The notes under the pieces are model-generated. The model was not told the origin of the DNA. It made no database searches and worked only from the letters and a program-made list of their open reading frames with translations. Position numbers and translations under genes: made by a program. From the NCBI GenBank assembly GCA_964370065.1, contig CAYJGK010000002.1, positions 46,796-110,795 on the forward strand: DNA of 64,000 nucleotides. The letters run 5' to 3'. Each line of letters begins with the position of its first letter. Position 1 is the first letter of the stretch. The DNA is from CAMQRS01 sp964370065 (GTDB taxonomy: Bacteria > Bacillota_I > Bacilli_A > Erysipelotrichales > Erysipelotrichaceae). This document shows, piece after piece, positions 35,838 to 44,991 of the stretch.

Positions 35838-36824
35838 ATGAATAATATATTAGAAATCAAAAATTTACACACATATTTTGATACAAAAAAAGGTTTAATT
35901 AAAGCCGTTAATGGTGTTTCTTTATCAATTGGTGAAGGGAGAACATTAGGTGTAGTAGGTGAATCAGGAAGTGGGAAATCTCAAACAGCGATGAGTATTT
36001 TACGTCTGTTTGAACATAACCAACGCATCTATGACGGGGAAATTGTATTTAAAGGAAACGATATTTCTAAAGTTTCTTTACCTGAATTACAAAAAATCCG
36101 TGGGAATTCAATTTCAATGATTTTCCAAGAGCCGATGACATCTTTAAATCCAGTATTTACTATTAATAAGCAAATTAGTGAAGTGTTAATGCTTCACCAA
36201 GGTTTAAATAAAAAAGAAGCTAAAGAAAAAGCAATCGAAGTATTAGGGCATGTGAAAATTCACAATCCTGAAAAAATCTGTAATTCTTATCCTTTCCAGT
36301 TATCTGGAGGGATGAGACAACGTGTTATGATTGCTATGGCACTTGCTTGTCGTCCTCAGCTATTAATTGCAGATGAACCAACAACTGCCTTAGATGTTAC
36401 AATCCAAGCACAAATTTTAAAACTAATGAATGAATTAAAACATGAATTAGGAACAAGTATCATGTTTATTACACATGATTTAGGTGTTATTAACCAAATG
36501 GCTGATGATGTTGCTGTTATGTATTGTGGACAAGTAGTAGAGCAAGCACCAGTTGATTCTATTTTTGATCCTAAAACATACTTACACCCATATACAGAAG
36601 GATTGTTAACTTCAATTCCTAGATTGGATTCTGAACGTACAGAACGTTTAGAAGCCATTCCAGGTTCTGTGCCGCATCCTTTAGCGTTACCAAGTGGATG
36701 TCGTTTTGCACCGCGTTGTAAATACGCGACTGAAAAATGTCATGAAACGAATCCAGAGTTAGAAGAAGTGGCTCCTAACCATAAAATTCGTTGTCACTAT
36801 CCTGTGAAGAGAGGTGAAAAATAA
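35838..36824 (+). CDS. oppD: Oligopeptide ABC transporter ATPase OppD
   Basis: First ATPase subunit, 328 residues. The start is the ATG at 35838, preceded by TAGGTGG; an in-frame GTG at 35829 lies within that site. Walker A GESGSGKS, Q-loop FQEPMTSLNP, signature LSGGMRQR, Walker B LLIADEPTTALD and the THD switch are intact. The C-terminal oligopeptide_HPY region with cysteines (CRFAPRCKYATEKCHE) is present and in related proteins binds a 4Fe-4S cluster. The stop overlaps the oppF start by one base. Confidence 0.95.
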   Translation: MNNILEIKNLHTYFDTKKGLIKAVNGVSLSIGEGRTLGVVGESGSGKSQTAMSILRLFEHNQRIYDGEIVFKGNDISKVSLPELQKIRGNSISMIFQEPMTSLNPVFTINKQISEVLMLHQGLNKKEAKEKAIEVLGHVKIHNPEKICNSYPFQLSGGMRQRVMIAMALACRPQLLIADEPTTALDVTIQAQILKLMNELKHELGTSIMFITHDLGVINQMADDVAVMYCGQVVEQAPVDSIFDPKTYLHPYTEGLLTSIPRLDSERTERLEAIPGSVPHPLALPSGCRFAPRCKYATEKCHETNPELEEVAPNHKIRCHYPVKRGEK

Positions 36825-38233
36825 TGAGTCAGCAAAAAGAATTATTAAGAATTAATAATCTAAAGAAACATTTCCCAATGAAAAAATCAAGCATGTTTGC
36901 TAAAGAAAGATTATATGTTAAAGCAAACGATGGAATTAACCTTTCAATTAATGAAGGAGAAACTTTTGGTTTAGTGGGAGAGAGTGGATGTGGAAAATCA
37001 ACATTAGGTAGAGTTTTATTACAACTTTATCCACAAACACAAGGGAATACAATTTATTATGGAAAAAGTATATACGAAGTAAAACCCGCTTATGTTGCTA
37101 AATTCATTTCTGGATTAAGTAATGAAGTTGCAAAGTACAATAAATTTGTAGAAAAGGCTGCAACTGTTAAAGCTGATGAAAATCATAGTGCACATGATGA
37201 AGAAAGCAAACAATTTAACCGTGTTGCTAGAATTGCAGGGGGATTAATGTTCGCTTCTAATTTAAGTGCAGTTAGCAAAGTCCTACGTACACAATATGAT
37301 TTAGGTGTTAAAATAGCAACGGCTTACCATGCGAGTGCAGAACAAATCACACCTGAAATTACAGCGATGCAAGCAGAAATGGATGCTGTTGCGGCAACTA
37401 TTACTAGCATGAAGGAAGAAGTGAAAGCCAACCCTTTATTTGATCAAGCAGAAGCTGAATATGATACAGGAATCGACTTAAGTTTATTAAGTAAAGAAGA
37501 ATTACGTTTATTACGTCAAGATATACAAATTATCTTCCAAGATCCATATTCTTCATTAAATCCTAAATTAACAGTTGGACAAATTATTTCAGAAGCCTTA
37601 ACAGCACATGGAATTTATAAAAAAGGTAGCCAAGAGTTAGAAGATTATATTTTAGGAATCATGGAAAAGTGTGGATTAGATAAATATTTCTTACACCGTT
37701 ACCCTCACCAATTTTCAGGGGGACAAAGACAACGTATTGGTATTGCTAGAGCGTTAGCTTTAAATCCAAAATTTATCGTTTGTGATGAAGCTGTATCAGC
37801 ACTAGACGTTTCTATCCAATCACAAATTATTAACCTATTACAAGACTTGAAAGAAAAAGAAAAATTAACATACTTATTCATTACACATGATTTAAGTGTT
37901 GTTAAGTATATTTCAGATCGTATTGGGGTTATGTACTTAGGAAACATGGTTGAATTGGCTCCTTCTGAAGCAATCTTCAAAAATCCAAGCCATCCATATA
38001 CACAAGCATTAATGAATGCAATTCCTACAACAGATATTAACAACCGTGAATTACAAATTCTAGAAGGGGATATTCCAAGTCCAATTAACCCTCCTAAAGG
38101 GTGTAAATTCCATACTCGTTGTGAATTCGCAAAAGACGTATGTAAAGGTGTAAACCCGAAATGGCGTGAGATTGAAGAAGGGCACTTTGTTGCTTGTCAT
38201 AAATCTGACCCAACATACAGTGACCAATTCTAG
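36824..38233 (+). CDS. oppF: Oligopeptide ABC transporter ATPase OppF with helical insert
   Basis: Second ATPase subunit, 469 residues against the usual 310-340. Walker A GESGCGKST is at residues 52-60. The core resumes with LSKEELRLLRQDIQIIFQDPYSSLNPK (Q-loop), then signature FSGGQRQR, Walker B FIVCDEAVSALD and the THD switch. Between beta-strand 3 and the Q-loop, residues about 83-215, lies an extra ~130-residue stretch rich in Ala, Glu, Lys and Val that reads as several helices. The C-terminal cysteine motif (CKFHTRCEFAKDVC) is present. ATG overlaps the oppD stop. Confidence 0.94.
   Translation: MSQQKELLRINNLKKHFPMKKSSMFAKERLYVKANDGINLSINEGETFGLVGESGCGKSTLGRVLLQLYPQTQGNTIYYGKSIYEVKPAYVAKFISGLSNEVAKYNKFVEKAATVKADENHSAHDEESKQFNRVARIAGGLMFASNLSAVSKVLRTQYDLGVKIATAYHASAEQITPEITAMQAEMDAVAATITSMKEEVKANPLFDQAEAEYDTGIDLSLLSKEELRLLRQDIQIIFQDPYSSLNPKLTVGQIISEALTAHGIYKKGSQELEDYILGIMEKCGLDKYFLHRYPHQFSGGQRQRIGIARALALNPKFIVCDEAVSALDVSIQSQIINLLQDLKEKEKLTYLFITHDLSVVKYISDRIGVMYLGNMVELAPSEAIFKNPSHPYTQALMNAIPTTDINNRELQILEGDIPSPINPPKGCKFHTRCEFAKDVCKGVNPKWREIEEGHFVACHKSDPTYSDQF
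37070..37468 (+). other. Helical insert in OppF
   Basis: About 130 extra residues inside the nucleotide-binding domain, between Walker A and the Q-loop. It is Ala/Glu/Lys rich with the coiled-coil-like segment ITPEITAMQAEMDAVAATI. It resembles no domain I know and would sit on the cytosolic side, near where the ATPase meets the permease. Confidence 0.75.
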
Positions 38234-38234
38234 T

Positions 38235-38423
38235 ATGAGTTTTATTAAAAAAAGAATGAAAAAAATGAGTAAGAAAGAAGCGAAAGATAAATATAAGGAT
38301 GTTGAATTTGAAAAAAATGATACATTAGCTATGTTTATTGCTGCTTTCATTACTTTTGTACCTATTGTTGTATTAATTGTAGGAGCATTATACTTAATTT
38401 TTTATCTATTTTTATTTCATTAA
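38235..38423 (+). CDS. Small single-pass membrane protein at the end of the opp operon
   Basis: A 62-residue protein starting one base after the oppF stop. The N-terminal 30 residues are highly basic (SFIKKRMKKMSKKEAKDKYKD), then acidic residues lead into one transmembrane helix near residues 33-58 (FIAAFITFVPIVVLIVGALY). The positive-inside rule puts the charged part in the cytosol. It has no separate ribosome binding site, so it depends on coupling to oppF. A terminator follows at once. I do not recognise a family; it may be a subunit or regulator of this unusual Opp complex. Confidence 0.7.
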   Translation: MSFIKKRMKKMSKKEAKDKYKDVEFEKNDTLAMFIAAFITFVPIVVLIVGALYLIFYLFLFH

Positions 38424-38448
38424 GATACCTTCGGGTATCTTTTTTTTC
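38423..38448 (+). terminator. Terminator of the opp operon
   Basis: AGATACC-TTCG-GGTATCT (38423-38440), a perfect stem with a UUCG tetraloop, followed by T8. Confidence 0.95.
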
Positions 38449-38665
38449 GTACTATGGTATAAAAAAGCGGGATTTTAAAGTAGCAAAATAAGATTGAATA
38501 CTAAAAAATATTGAAGTAGTGGAGTGTGCATAAAAAGAATATTAGGGGTAATGAAGATATATTGTTTGTATGGATTTCCTCAATATACTAGATGGGAAGA
38601 AAAAGAGTATGTATTAAATAGGAACTTTTAACTTTCATGTACATATGTAAATAGGAGGGTAAACT

Positions 38666-38995
38666 ATGAATATTTACATGATTAATGAAGAACAAAAACA
38701 TATCTTAATGATCCAAGCTATGCACATGTATACAGAGTCAATATCATCCATTGAAGATGACACGGTGAACCAATATGGATTTGATGTGCATCATTGTTTA
38801 TCGATGAAGCAAAGAGTAGAATTAATATTAGAAGAATTAAGAGTGGAATATGCGTATATTATTACTCGAGAATATATAAAAAAAGAGGGGGGAGCTTACT
38901 ATCTAAATTATTTCGATGAAAACGATTACTTAAATCACAAAAAGCATGCAATTGATTCATTTCTTCATTGCCTATATGGTAGTGCTTTGCTATAA
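38666..38995 (+). CDS. Hypothetical protein, 109 aa
   Basis: I do not recognise this 109-residue soluble protein. It is acidic, His- and Tyr-rich, and predicted mostly helical, with no signal peptide or membrane segment. AGGAGG at an ideal distance before the ATG supports real translation. The 217 bp between the opp terminator and this gene are AT-rich and hold no other convincing feature. The promoter of ptsI lies inside its last codons, so it may be cotranscribed with ptsI only in part. Confidence 0.7.
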   Translation: MNIYMINEEQKHILMIQAMHMYTESISSIEDDTVNQYGFDVHHCLSMKQRVELILEELRVEYAYIITREYIKKEGGAYYLNYFDENDYLNHKKHAIDSFLHCLYGSALL

Positions 38996-38996
38996 T
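38968..38996 (+). promoter_or_regulatory. Promoter of ptsI inside the preceding gene
   Basis: TTGCCT (38968-38973), 17-bp spacer ending in TGC, TATAAT (38991-38996). Both elements and the extended -10 are good, and the stop codon of the 109-aa gene overlaps the -10. Confidence 0.65.
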
Positions 38997-39053
38997 AATA
39001 GAGTATTGACTTATTTTAAAAGATAATATTAGTCGCTTAGGAGGAAATGAGAA

Positions 39054-40766
39054 ATGTTAAAAGGTATCGCGGCTTCAGCAGGAATTGCTGTAGCAAAAGT
39101 TTACAAATTAGAAGTTCCAGCAATGGACATCGTAAAAAAAGAATGTGCTGATTCAGCAGCAGAGATTGCACGCTTTAATGCTGCTTTAGAAACAACTAAG
39201 GCGGATATTGAAGGAATTAAAGAAAGAGCAACTGCAGCTGGAAAACTTTCTGAAGAAGAAATCGCAGTATTTGATGCACATTTAATGATGGCAGGGGATC
39301 CAGATTTTGCTGCTCAAATTGTTGCTATGATCGAAAACGATAAAGTAAACGCTGAGTTTGCAGCTGAAACAGTTGCAAGTGCAACGGTTGCTATGTTTGA
39401 ATCAATGGATAACGATTACTTTAGAGAAAGAGCAGCGGATGTGAAAGATGTTACTTTCCGTTTAAAAGCGAATATTATGGGTATTGTAATTCCTGATTTA
39501 GGAGCGATTAAAGAAGATTCAATTATTGTTGCACATGACTTAACGCCAAGTGATACAGCGCAATTAAATGAATTTGCAAAAGGATTTGTTACTTCAATTG
39601 GAGGTAGAACAAGTCACTCAGCTATTATGGCTAGAAGTTTAGAAATTCCTGCAGTAGTAGGTTGTTCAGACATTTTAGAAGAAGCTAACCATTCTGACTT
39701 AATTGCGATGGATGCAATTAGCGGGGAAGTAGTAATAAACCCATCTACTGATGTAGTAGCGGAGTTTGAAGCTAAAAAAGTTGCTTTCTTAGAAGAAAAA
39801 GAAGCATTAAAAGTATTGAAAGATGCACCATCTGTATCAACTGATGGGCACCATGTTGAATTAGCTGGAAACATCGGAACACCAAATGATGTTGCGGGTG
39901 TAGTCAATAATGGTGGAGAAGGTGTTGGGTTATACCGTACAGAATTCTTATACATGGATTCTCAAGAATTCCCAACGGAAGAAGAACAATTCATTGCTTA
40001 TAAAGCAGTATTAGAAGGAATGAATGGTAAAAAAGTAGTAGTACGTACTTTGGATATCGGTGGTGATAAAACATTACCATACTTCACTTTCCCAGAAGAA
40101 ATGAACCCATTCTTAGGATATAGAGCAATTCGTCTATGTTTAGACCGTACTGATATTTTCCGCACACAATTACGCGCATTATGTCGTGCTTCAGTATTTG
40201 GTAAGTTATGTATTATGTTCCCAATGATTGCAACAATAAAAGAATTCTGTGATGCAAAAGCAATCTTTGAAGAGGAAAAAGCAAAATTAATTGCTGAAGG
40301 AATGGAAGTAGCTAACAACATCGAAGTAGGGATGATGGTTGAAATTCCAGCAGCAGCAGTATTAGCTGATCAATTCGCTAAACACGCTGACTTCTTCTCA
40401 ATTGGAACAAATGACTTGATCCAATACTCAATGGCAGCTGATCGTATGAGCGAGAATGTATCTTACTTATACCAACCATACAATCCATCTATTTTACGTT
40501 TAATTAAAATGACAATTGATGGTGCACACAAAGAAGGTAAATGGGCTGGAATGTGTGGAGAAATGGCAGGGGAGCCAGATGCAGCAGCAATTCTTTTAGG
40601 TTTAGGATTAGATGAGTTCTCAATGAGTGCAACGTCTATCTTAGCAGCTAGAAAAGTAATTAACTCTTTAAGTAAAAAAGAAATGGAAGCAGTTGCTGAA
40701 AAATGTTTATCATTTGATACAGCTGAAGAAGTACAATCTTACATTAAAGAAGTATTAGCTAAATAA
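39054..40766 (+). CDS. ptsI: Phosphotransferase system enzyme I
   Basis: Transfers phosphate from phosphoenolpyruvate to HPr, powering PTS sugar uptake. The 570-residue protein has the full EI layout: an N-terminal HPr-binding helical domain, the phosphohistidine in GGRTSHSAIMARS (His188), the PEP-binding barrel with LYRTEFLYMDS, and the catalytic Cys501 in GMCGEMAGEP. AGGAGG precedes the ATG. The usual partner ptsH is not adjacent, so HPr must be coded elsewhere. Confidence 0.96.
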   Translation: MLKGIAASAGIAVAKVYKLEVPAMDIVKKECADSAAEIARFNAALETTKADIEGIKERATAAGKLSEEEIAVFDAHLMMAGDPDFAAQIVAMIENDKVNAEFAAETVASATVAMFESMDNDYFRERAADVKDVTFRLKANIMGIVIPDLGAIKEDSIIVAHDLTPSDTAQLNEFAKGFVTSIGGRTSHSAIMARSLEIPAVVGCSDILEEANHSDLIAMDAISGEVVINPSTDVVAEFEAKKVAFLEEKEALKVLKDAPSVSTDGHHVELAGNIGTPNDVAGVVNNGGEGVGLYRTEFLYMDSQEFPTEEEQFIAYKAVLEGMNGKKVVVRTLDIGGDKTLPYFTFPEEMNPFLGYRAIRLCLDRTDIFRTQLRALCRASVFGKLCIMFPMIATIKEFCDAKAIFEEEKAKLIAEGMEVANNIEVGMMVEIPAAAVLADQFAKHADFFSIGTNDLIQYSMAADRMSENVSYLYQPYNPSILRLIKMTIDGAHKEGKWAGMCGEMAGEPDAAAILLGLGLDEFSMSATSILAARKVINSLSKKEMEAVAEKCLSFDTAEEVQSYIKEVLAK

Positions 40767-40773
40767 TAAATTC

Positions 40774-40797
40774 GATCCACTATTGTGGGTCTTTTTA
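40774..40797 (+). terminator. Terminator after ptsI
   Basis: GATCCAC-TATT-GTGGGTC (40774-40791), a 7-bp stem with one G-T pair, followed by T5. Confidence 0.8.
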
Positions 40798-40811
40798 ATT
40801 TGTTCACTAAA

Positions 40812-40831
40812 TCACAATGTTTCAATTGTGA
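40812..40831. promoter_or_regulatory. Inverted repeat upstream of the ROK kinase gene
   Basis: TCACAAT-N6-ATTGTGA, a 7-bp inverted repeat (40812-40818 and 40825-40831) just upstream of a possible -10 TATGAT (40843-40848). It is a candidate operator; the regulator is unknown. Confidence 0.4.
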
Positions 40832-40888
40832 GAAATAAATGATATGATTACTAATAGATAAATGTAGAAATAATGGAGGAAGAAAGGA

Positions 40889-41785
40889 ATGAAATATGCA
40901 GTAGGTATCGATATCGGGGGAACAAATACTCGTGTTGCATTAATTGATGAATCTTACAAAATTGTTAGAAGAGAACAATTTACAACAAATGTGGAAGACC
41001 CATATGTCACTTTAAATAAAATTGATAATGTGATTCAAAGTTTTGAAAATTGTGAAATCGTAGGAATAGGGTTGTCTTGTCCTGGGCCTTTAGACTTAAT
41101 TAAAGGAACAATTTTAAACACACCTAATCTAAGAGGAGCGTGGAGTTATTTTCATATTGAAGCAGAGTTGTCTCACATTACAGGGTATACAGTCCATTTA
41201 CAAAATGATGCGAATTTAGCAGCATTAGCAGAAGCGGTAATCGGAGAAGGTGCTGGGAAAAAAGTGGTGCAATTTTTAACTGTTTCAACAGGGTTAGGCT
41301 CTGGTTTAGTAATAGATGAAGAAATCTATATTGGTGCACATGGGTATGCCCATGAAGTAGCCAATATGATTTTATGGAAAAATGGCCCCAGTCATGGAAG
41401 TATTAAAGCGGGTGGTATTGAAGCAATCTGTAGTGGTACAGCAATTACTGCTAGAGCCATGTTAGCAGGTTTAGAGGTAGAACATGCGGGGCATGTAAAT
41501 GACTTAGCCTTACAAGGAAATGAAGTTGCCATACAAATTATGGAGGATGCCAAAGAGTACTTAGCCAATGGAATTGCTATTATAATTGCTTTAGTGGATC
41601 CAAGTATTATTATTTTAGGAGGAAGTGTCTCTTTAAAAATCGAAGGATTTGTAGAGGAAGTACAAAACAGAGTGAAAACAAAAGTTTTTGATAATTTAAA
41701 AGATTTAGTAGACATTAGATTATCTACGTTAGATGAGGATAGTGGATTAATTGGTGCAGCTTGTTTGGTGTTTAGAAAATCGTAA
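40889..41785 (+). CDS. ROK-family sugar kinase
   Basis: ATP-dependent sugar kinase-like protein of 298 residues. The phosphate-binding loop VGIDIGGTNTRVAL is at the N-terminus, then GIGLSCPGPLD, the catalytic-type NDANLAALAEA near residue 108, TVSTGLGSGLVID, and GGSVSLKIEGF. The ROK zinc motif CxCGxxGCxE is missing: the region reads NGPSHGSIKAGGIEAICSGTA. Glucokinase is possible, but the lost zinc site makes the substrate uncertain. A GGAGG site precedes the ATG. Confidence 0.85.
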   Translation: MKYAVGIDIGGTNTRVALIDESYKIVRREQFTTNVEDPYVTLNKIDNVIQSFENCEIVGIGLSCPGPLDLIKGTILNTPNLRGAWSYFHIEAELSHITGYTVHLQNDANLAALAEAVIGEGAGKKVVQFLTVSTGLGSGLVIDEEIYIGAHGYAHEVANMILWKNGPSHGSIKAGGIEAICSGTAITARAMLAGLEVEHAGHVNDLALQGNEVAIQIMEDAKEYLANGIAIIIALVDPSIIILGGSVSLKIEGFVEEVQNRVKTKVFDNLKDLVDIRLSTLDEDSGLIGAACLVFRKS

Positions 41786-41863
41786 AACTGACAATTATCA
41801 GTATACATCTACTTTGTTTTATTCTATAATTAGTGTCTAGTAAAAAAATGAAGGGATGAATAT

Positions 41864-42775
41864 ATGGATTTTCAAGTAATCGTCAATCAAATGATTCAAA
41901 TATTTTTATTGATTAGTTTGGGATATATCCTATTTAAAATCAATATTTTAAATATTGATTTTAATAAACAATTATCGAATTTATTAATTAGTGTAACAAT
42001 GCCATGTTTAATCATGTCATCGATTCTAACTTTAGAGGAAGTACAATCTTTATCAGAAATAGCATTTGTATTTTTAATTGCAATAATCACTTATTTAGTG
42101 CTGCCGGTAATAGGGCTTGTTTTAAACTGCATTCTTGCCATTCCCAAACAAGATCGTAATTTGTATTTATTTATGCATATTTTTTCTAATGTTGCATTTA
42201 TGGGATTTGCTGTTATTTCTTCAATTTTTGGTGCACAAGGTTTATTTTATACTGTTATATTTAATATTGTGTTCAACTTATTTGTATTTTCATTTGGGCA
42301 ATCTTTATTCAGTAAACCAACCAATGCAATAAAGCAGTTTTGTTCACCGGTTATTGTGGTATCGATTATAAGTATTATTTGTTATGTGTGTCAAGTTACA
42401 TTGCCATTTGCGATTGTAGATAGTGCAGCGAGTATAGGAAGTATGACAACATCCATCGCGATGCTTGTGTTAGGAGCATCATTAGCACAAATTCCAATTA
42501 GAGAAGTATTTAATAACATTAAAATATATATATATTCATTCATTCGACAGGTGCTTTTACCAATTGCCTGTTATCCAATATTAAGTTTCTGTATTACAGA
42601 TCCTTTATTAAGAGGAGTCGTATTCGTTATTATTGCCATGCCAATTGCTAATATTGGGGTAATTTTTGCAACACAGTATGATGGAAATGTGCAAGAAATG
42701 AGCAAATGTGTGTTTATGAGTACATTGTTTTCGATTGTAAGCATTCCATTTTTGGTACAATTATTTTTAATGTAA
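41864..42775 (+). CDS. AEC-family transporter
   Basis: Predicted secondary transporter of 303 residues in the auxin efflux carrier (AEC) family, with about ten hydrophobic segments in two halves. Bacterial members move organic acids such as malate or malonate. The N-terminal SLGYILFKINI and the C-terminal PIANIGVIFATQYDGN are typical. GAAGGGA precedes the ATG; TATAAT at 41825-41830 is a likely -10. The substrate cannot be told from sequence. Confidence 0.87.
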   Translation: MDFQVIVNQMIQIFLLISLGYILFKINILNIDFNKQLSNLLISVTMPCLIMSSILTLEEVQSLSEIAFVFLIAIITYLVLPVIGLVLNCILAIPKQDRNLYLFMHIFSNVAFMGFAVISSIFGAQGLFYTVIFNIVFNLFVFSFGQSLFSKPTNAIKQFCSPVIVVSIISIICYVCQVTLPFAIVDSAASIGSMTTSIAMLVLGASLAQIPIREVFNNIKIYIYSFIRQVLLPIACYPILSFCITDPLLRGVVFVIIAMPIANIGVIFATQYDGNVQEMSKCVFMSTLFSIVSIPFLVQLFLM

Positions 42776-42870
42776 ATATTCATGAAAAAAGTAGTAAAAG
42801 TTTTCAGGCATCATTTGTTCATTTAGAAGCGAACTTTTGTATAATGTAAACTATGAAAGAGGAGAAAACC

Positions 42871-44991
42871 ATGATAAGAGTAATAAAAAAAGATAATACA
42901 TCTGAAGCGTTTAATATAAAAAAAGTAGTAGTTGCCATTAATAAGTCAGCATACCGCACTTTATATTCATTTAAAAATGATGAAATTGAACAAATTTGCG
43001 CGATTGTTGAAAATAAAGTGCAAACATACGATGCTGGAACAGTAACGATTGCTGAAATGCATAATATAGTAGAGGATGCATTAGAAAATGTAAACCCTAA
43101 AGTCGCAAAGAGTTACCGTGACTATCGTAATTATAAAACAGATTTTGTGAATATGTTGGATGAAGTGTATAAGAAAAGCCAAAGTATTATGTATATTGGT
43201 GATAAAGAAAATTCGAATACAGATAGCGCATTAGTATCCACGAAGCGTAGTTTAATATTCAATGAATTAAATAAAGAGTTGTATAAAAAATTCTTTCTAA
43301 CAACAAGTGAATTACAAGCCTGTAAAGATGGATACATTTATATCCATGATATGAGTGCGCGTAGAGATACGATGAATTGCTGTTTATTCGATGTACAAAA
43401 TGTTTTAAAAGATGGTTTTGAGATGGGAAACCTTTGGTATAATGAACCTAAAACATTAGATGTTGCATTTGATGTCATTGGTGATATCGTCTTAAGTGCT
43501 GCTTCTCAACAGTATGGTGGATTTACTGTACCCAATGCAGATGAAATCTTAGCACCCTATGCAGAAAAATCATATAAAATCTTTTTAGAGAAATATTTGT
43601 CACTAGGATTAGATGAAATAAAAGCTGCACAAGTTGCTTATGCAGATGTAGAGAAAGAAATGAATCAAGGGTTTCAAGGTTGGGAATATAAGTTTAACTC
43701 TGTATCGAGTAGTCGTGGGGATTATCCGTTTATTACCGTATCAATTGGTTCTGGTACAAGTCGGTTCGCACAACTAGCAAGCATTTGTATGCTAAATGTA
43801 CGTCGTAAAGGACAAGGAAAAGCAGGTAAGAAAAAGCCTGTGTTATTCCCGAAAATTGTATTTTGCTACATTGAACACTTACATGGCGAAGGAATGCCAT
43901 TAGAAGCTGTATTTGAAGCAGGAATTGAATGTTCAAGTAAATCTATGTATCCGGATTGGCTAAGTTTAACAGGTGAAGGATACGTATCAGATATTTATAA
44001 ACAATATGGAGAAATCATTTCGCCAATGGGATGTCGGGCTTTTTTATCTCCTTACTATACACGTGGAGGATTAAAGCCAGCCGATGAACAAGATAAGCCG
44101 TTCTTTGTAGGGCGATTCAACATTGGAGCTATTTCTTTGCATTTACCAATGATTTTAGCGAAAGCGAATCATGAAGGGAAGGATTTCTATGAAGTATTAG
44201 ATTACTATTTAGAAATGATTCGCAACTTACATTTAAGAACGTTTGATTATTTAGGAGAAATGAAAGCTAGTGTGAACCCATTAGCATATTGTGAAGGTGG
44301 ATTTGCTGGGGGCAACCTAGGTTTACATGAGAAAATTAAACCGTTATTAAAATCAGCAACAGCCTCTTTTGGAATTACTGCTTTAAATGAACTCCAACAT
44401 TTATATAATAAAAAATCACTAGTAGAAGATGGGCAATTTGCAATTGATGTATTACAATACATCAATTCAAAAATCACTGCATTTAAAGAAGAGGATGGCC
44501 GCTTATACGCAATTTATGGTACACCCGCAGAGAATTTATGCGGATTGCAAATTAAGCAATTCAGAAATAAATATGGCGTCATTGAAAATGTGAGTGATCG
44601 CGATTATGTAAGCAATTCCTTCCATTGTCATGTGCGAGAAGATATTACTCCGATTCAAAAGCAAGACTTAGAAGGTCGTTTTTGGAACTTAAGTAATGGA
44701 GGGAAAATACAATATGTAAGATATCCAATCACATACAATAAAGAAGCGATTCGTGTTTTAATTAAAAGAGCGATGATCAAAGGGTTTTATGAAGGAGTTA
44801 ACTTATCGTTATCTTATTGTGATGATTGTGGTCATGAACAAATAGACATGGATGTATGCCCTCAATGTAACAGTGATAATTTAACTAAAATAGATCGAAT
44901 GAATGGGTATTTATCCTATTCAAGAGTAAAAGGGGATACTCGTTTAAATGATGCCAAAATGGCAGAAATTAAAGAAAGGGTTAGTATGTAA
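42871..44991 (+). CDS. nrdD: Anaerobic ribonucleoside-triphosphate reductase
   Basis: Glycyl radical enzyme that makes dNTPs without oxygen. The ATG at 42871 follows GAGGAG; an upstream ATG at 42853 precedes that site. The 706-residue protein has an N-terminal ATP-cone (residues 1-90), the PFL-like barrel with active-site cysteines such as SICMLNVRRKG, the four-cysteine zinc site (CDDCGHEQ and VCPQC), and the glycyl radical at about Gly679 in RMNGYLSYSR. TATAAT at 42840-42845 is a likely -10. The next gene encodes its activase. Confidence 0.96.
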   Translation: MIRVIKKDNTSEAFNIKKVVVAINKSAYRTLYSFKNDEIEQICAIVENKVQTYDAGTVTIAEMHNIVEDALENVNPKVAKSYRDYRNYKTDFVNMLDEVYKKSQSIMYIGDKENSNTDSALVSTKRSLIFNELNKELYKKFFLTTSELQACKDGYIYIHDMSARRDTMNCCLFDVQNVLKDGFEMGNLWYNEPKTLDVAFDVIGDIVLSAASQQYGGFTVPNADEILAPYAEKSYKIFLEKYLSLGLDEIKAAQVAYADVEKEMNQGFQGWEYKFNSVSSSRGDYPFITVSIGSGTSRFAQLASICMLNVRRKGQGKAGKKKPVLFPKIVFCYIEHLHGEGMPLEAVFEAGIECSSKSMYPDWLSLTGEGYVSDIYKQYGEIISPMGCRAFLSPYYTRGGLKPADEQDKPFFVGRFNIGAISLHLPMILAKANHEGKDFYEVLDYYLEMIRNLHLRTFDYLGEMKASVNPLAYCEGGFAGGNLGLHEKIKPLLKSATASFGITALNELQHLYNKKSLVEDGQFAIDVLQYINSKITAFKEEDGRLYAIYGTPAENLCGLQIKQFRNKYGVIENVSDRDYVSNSFHCHVREDITPIQKQDLEGRFWNLSNGGKIQYVRYPITYNKEAIRVLIKRAMIKGFYEGVNLSLSYCDDCGHEQIDMDVCPQCNSDNLTKIDRMNGYLSYSRVKGDTRLNDAKMAEIKERVSM

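Noticed and set aside
38551..38631. 26-codon ORF between opp and the 109-aa gene
   Set aside because: The G-rich stretch before its ATG is too close (2 bp) to act as a ribosome binding site, and the peptide has no notable features.
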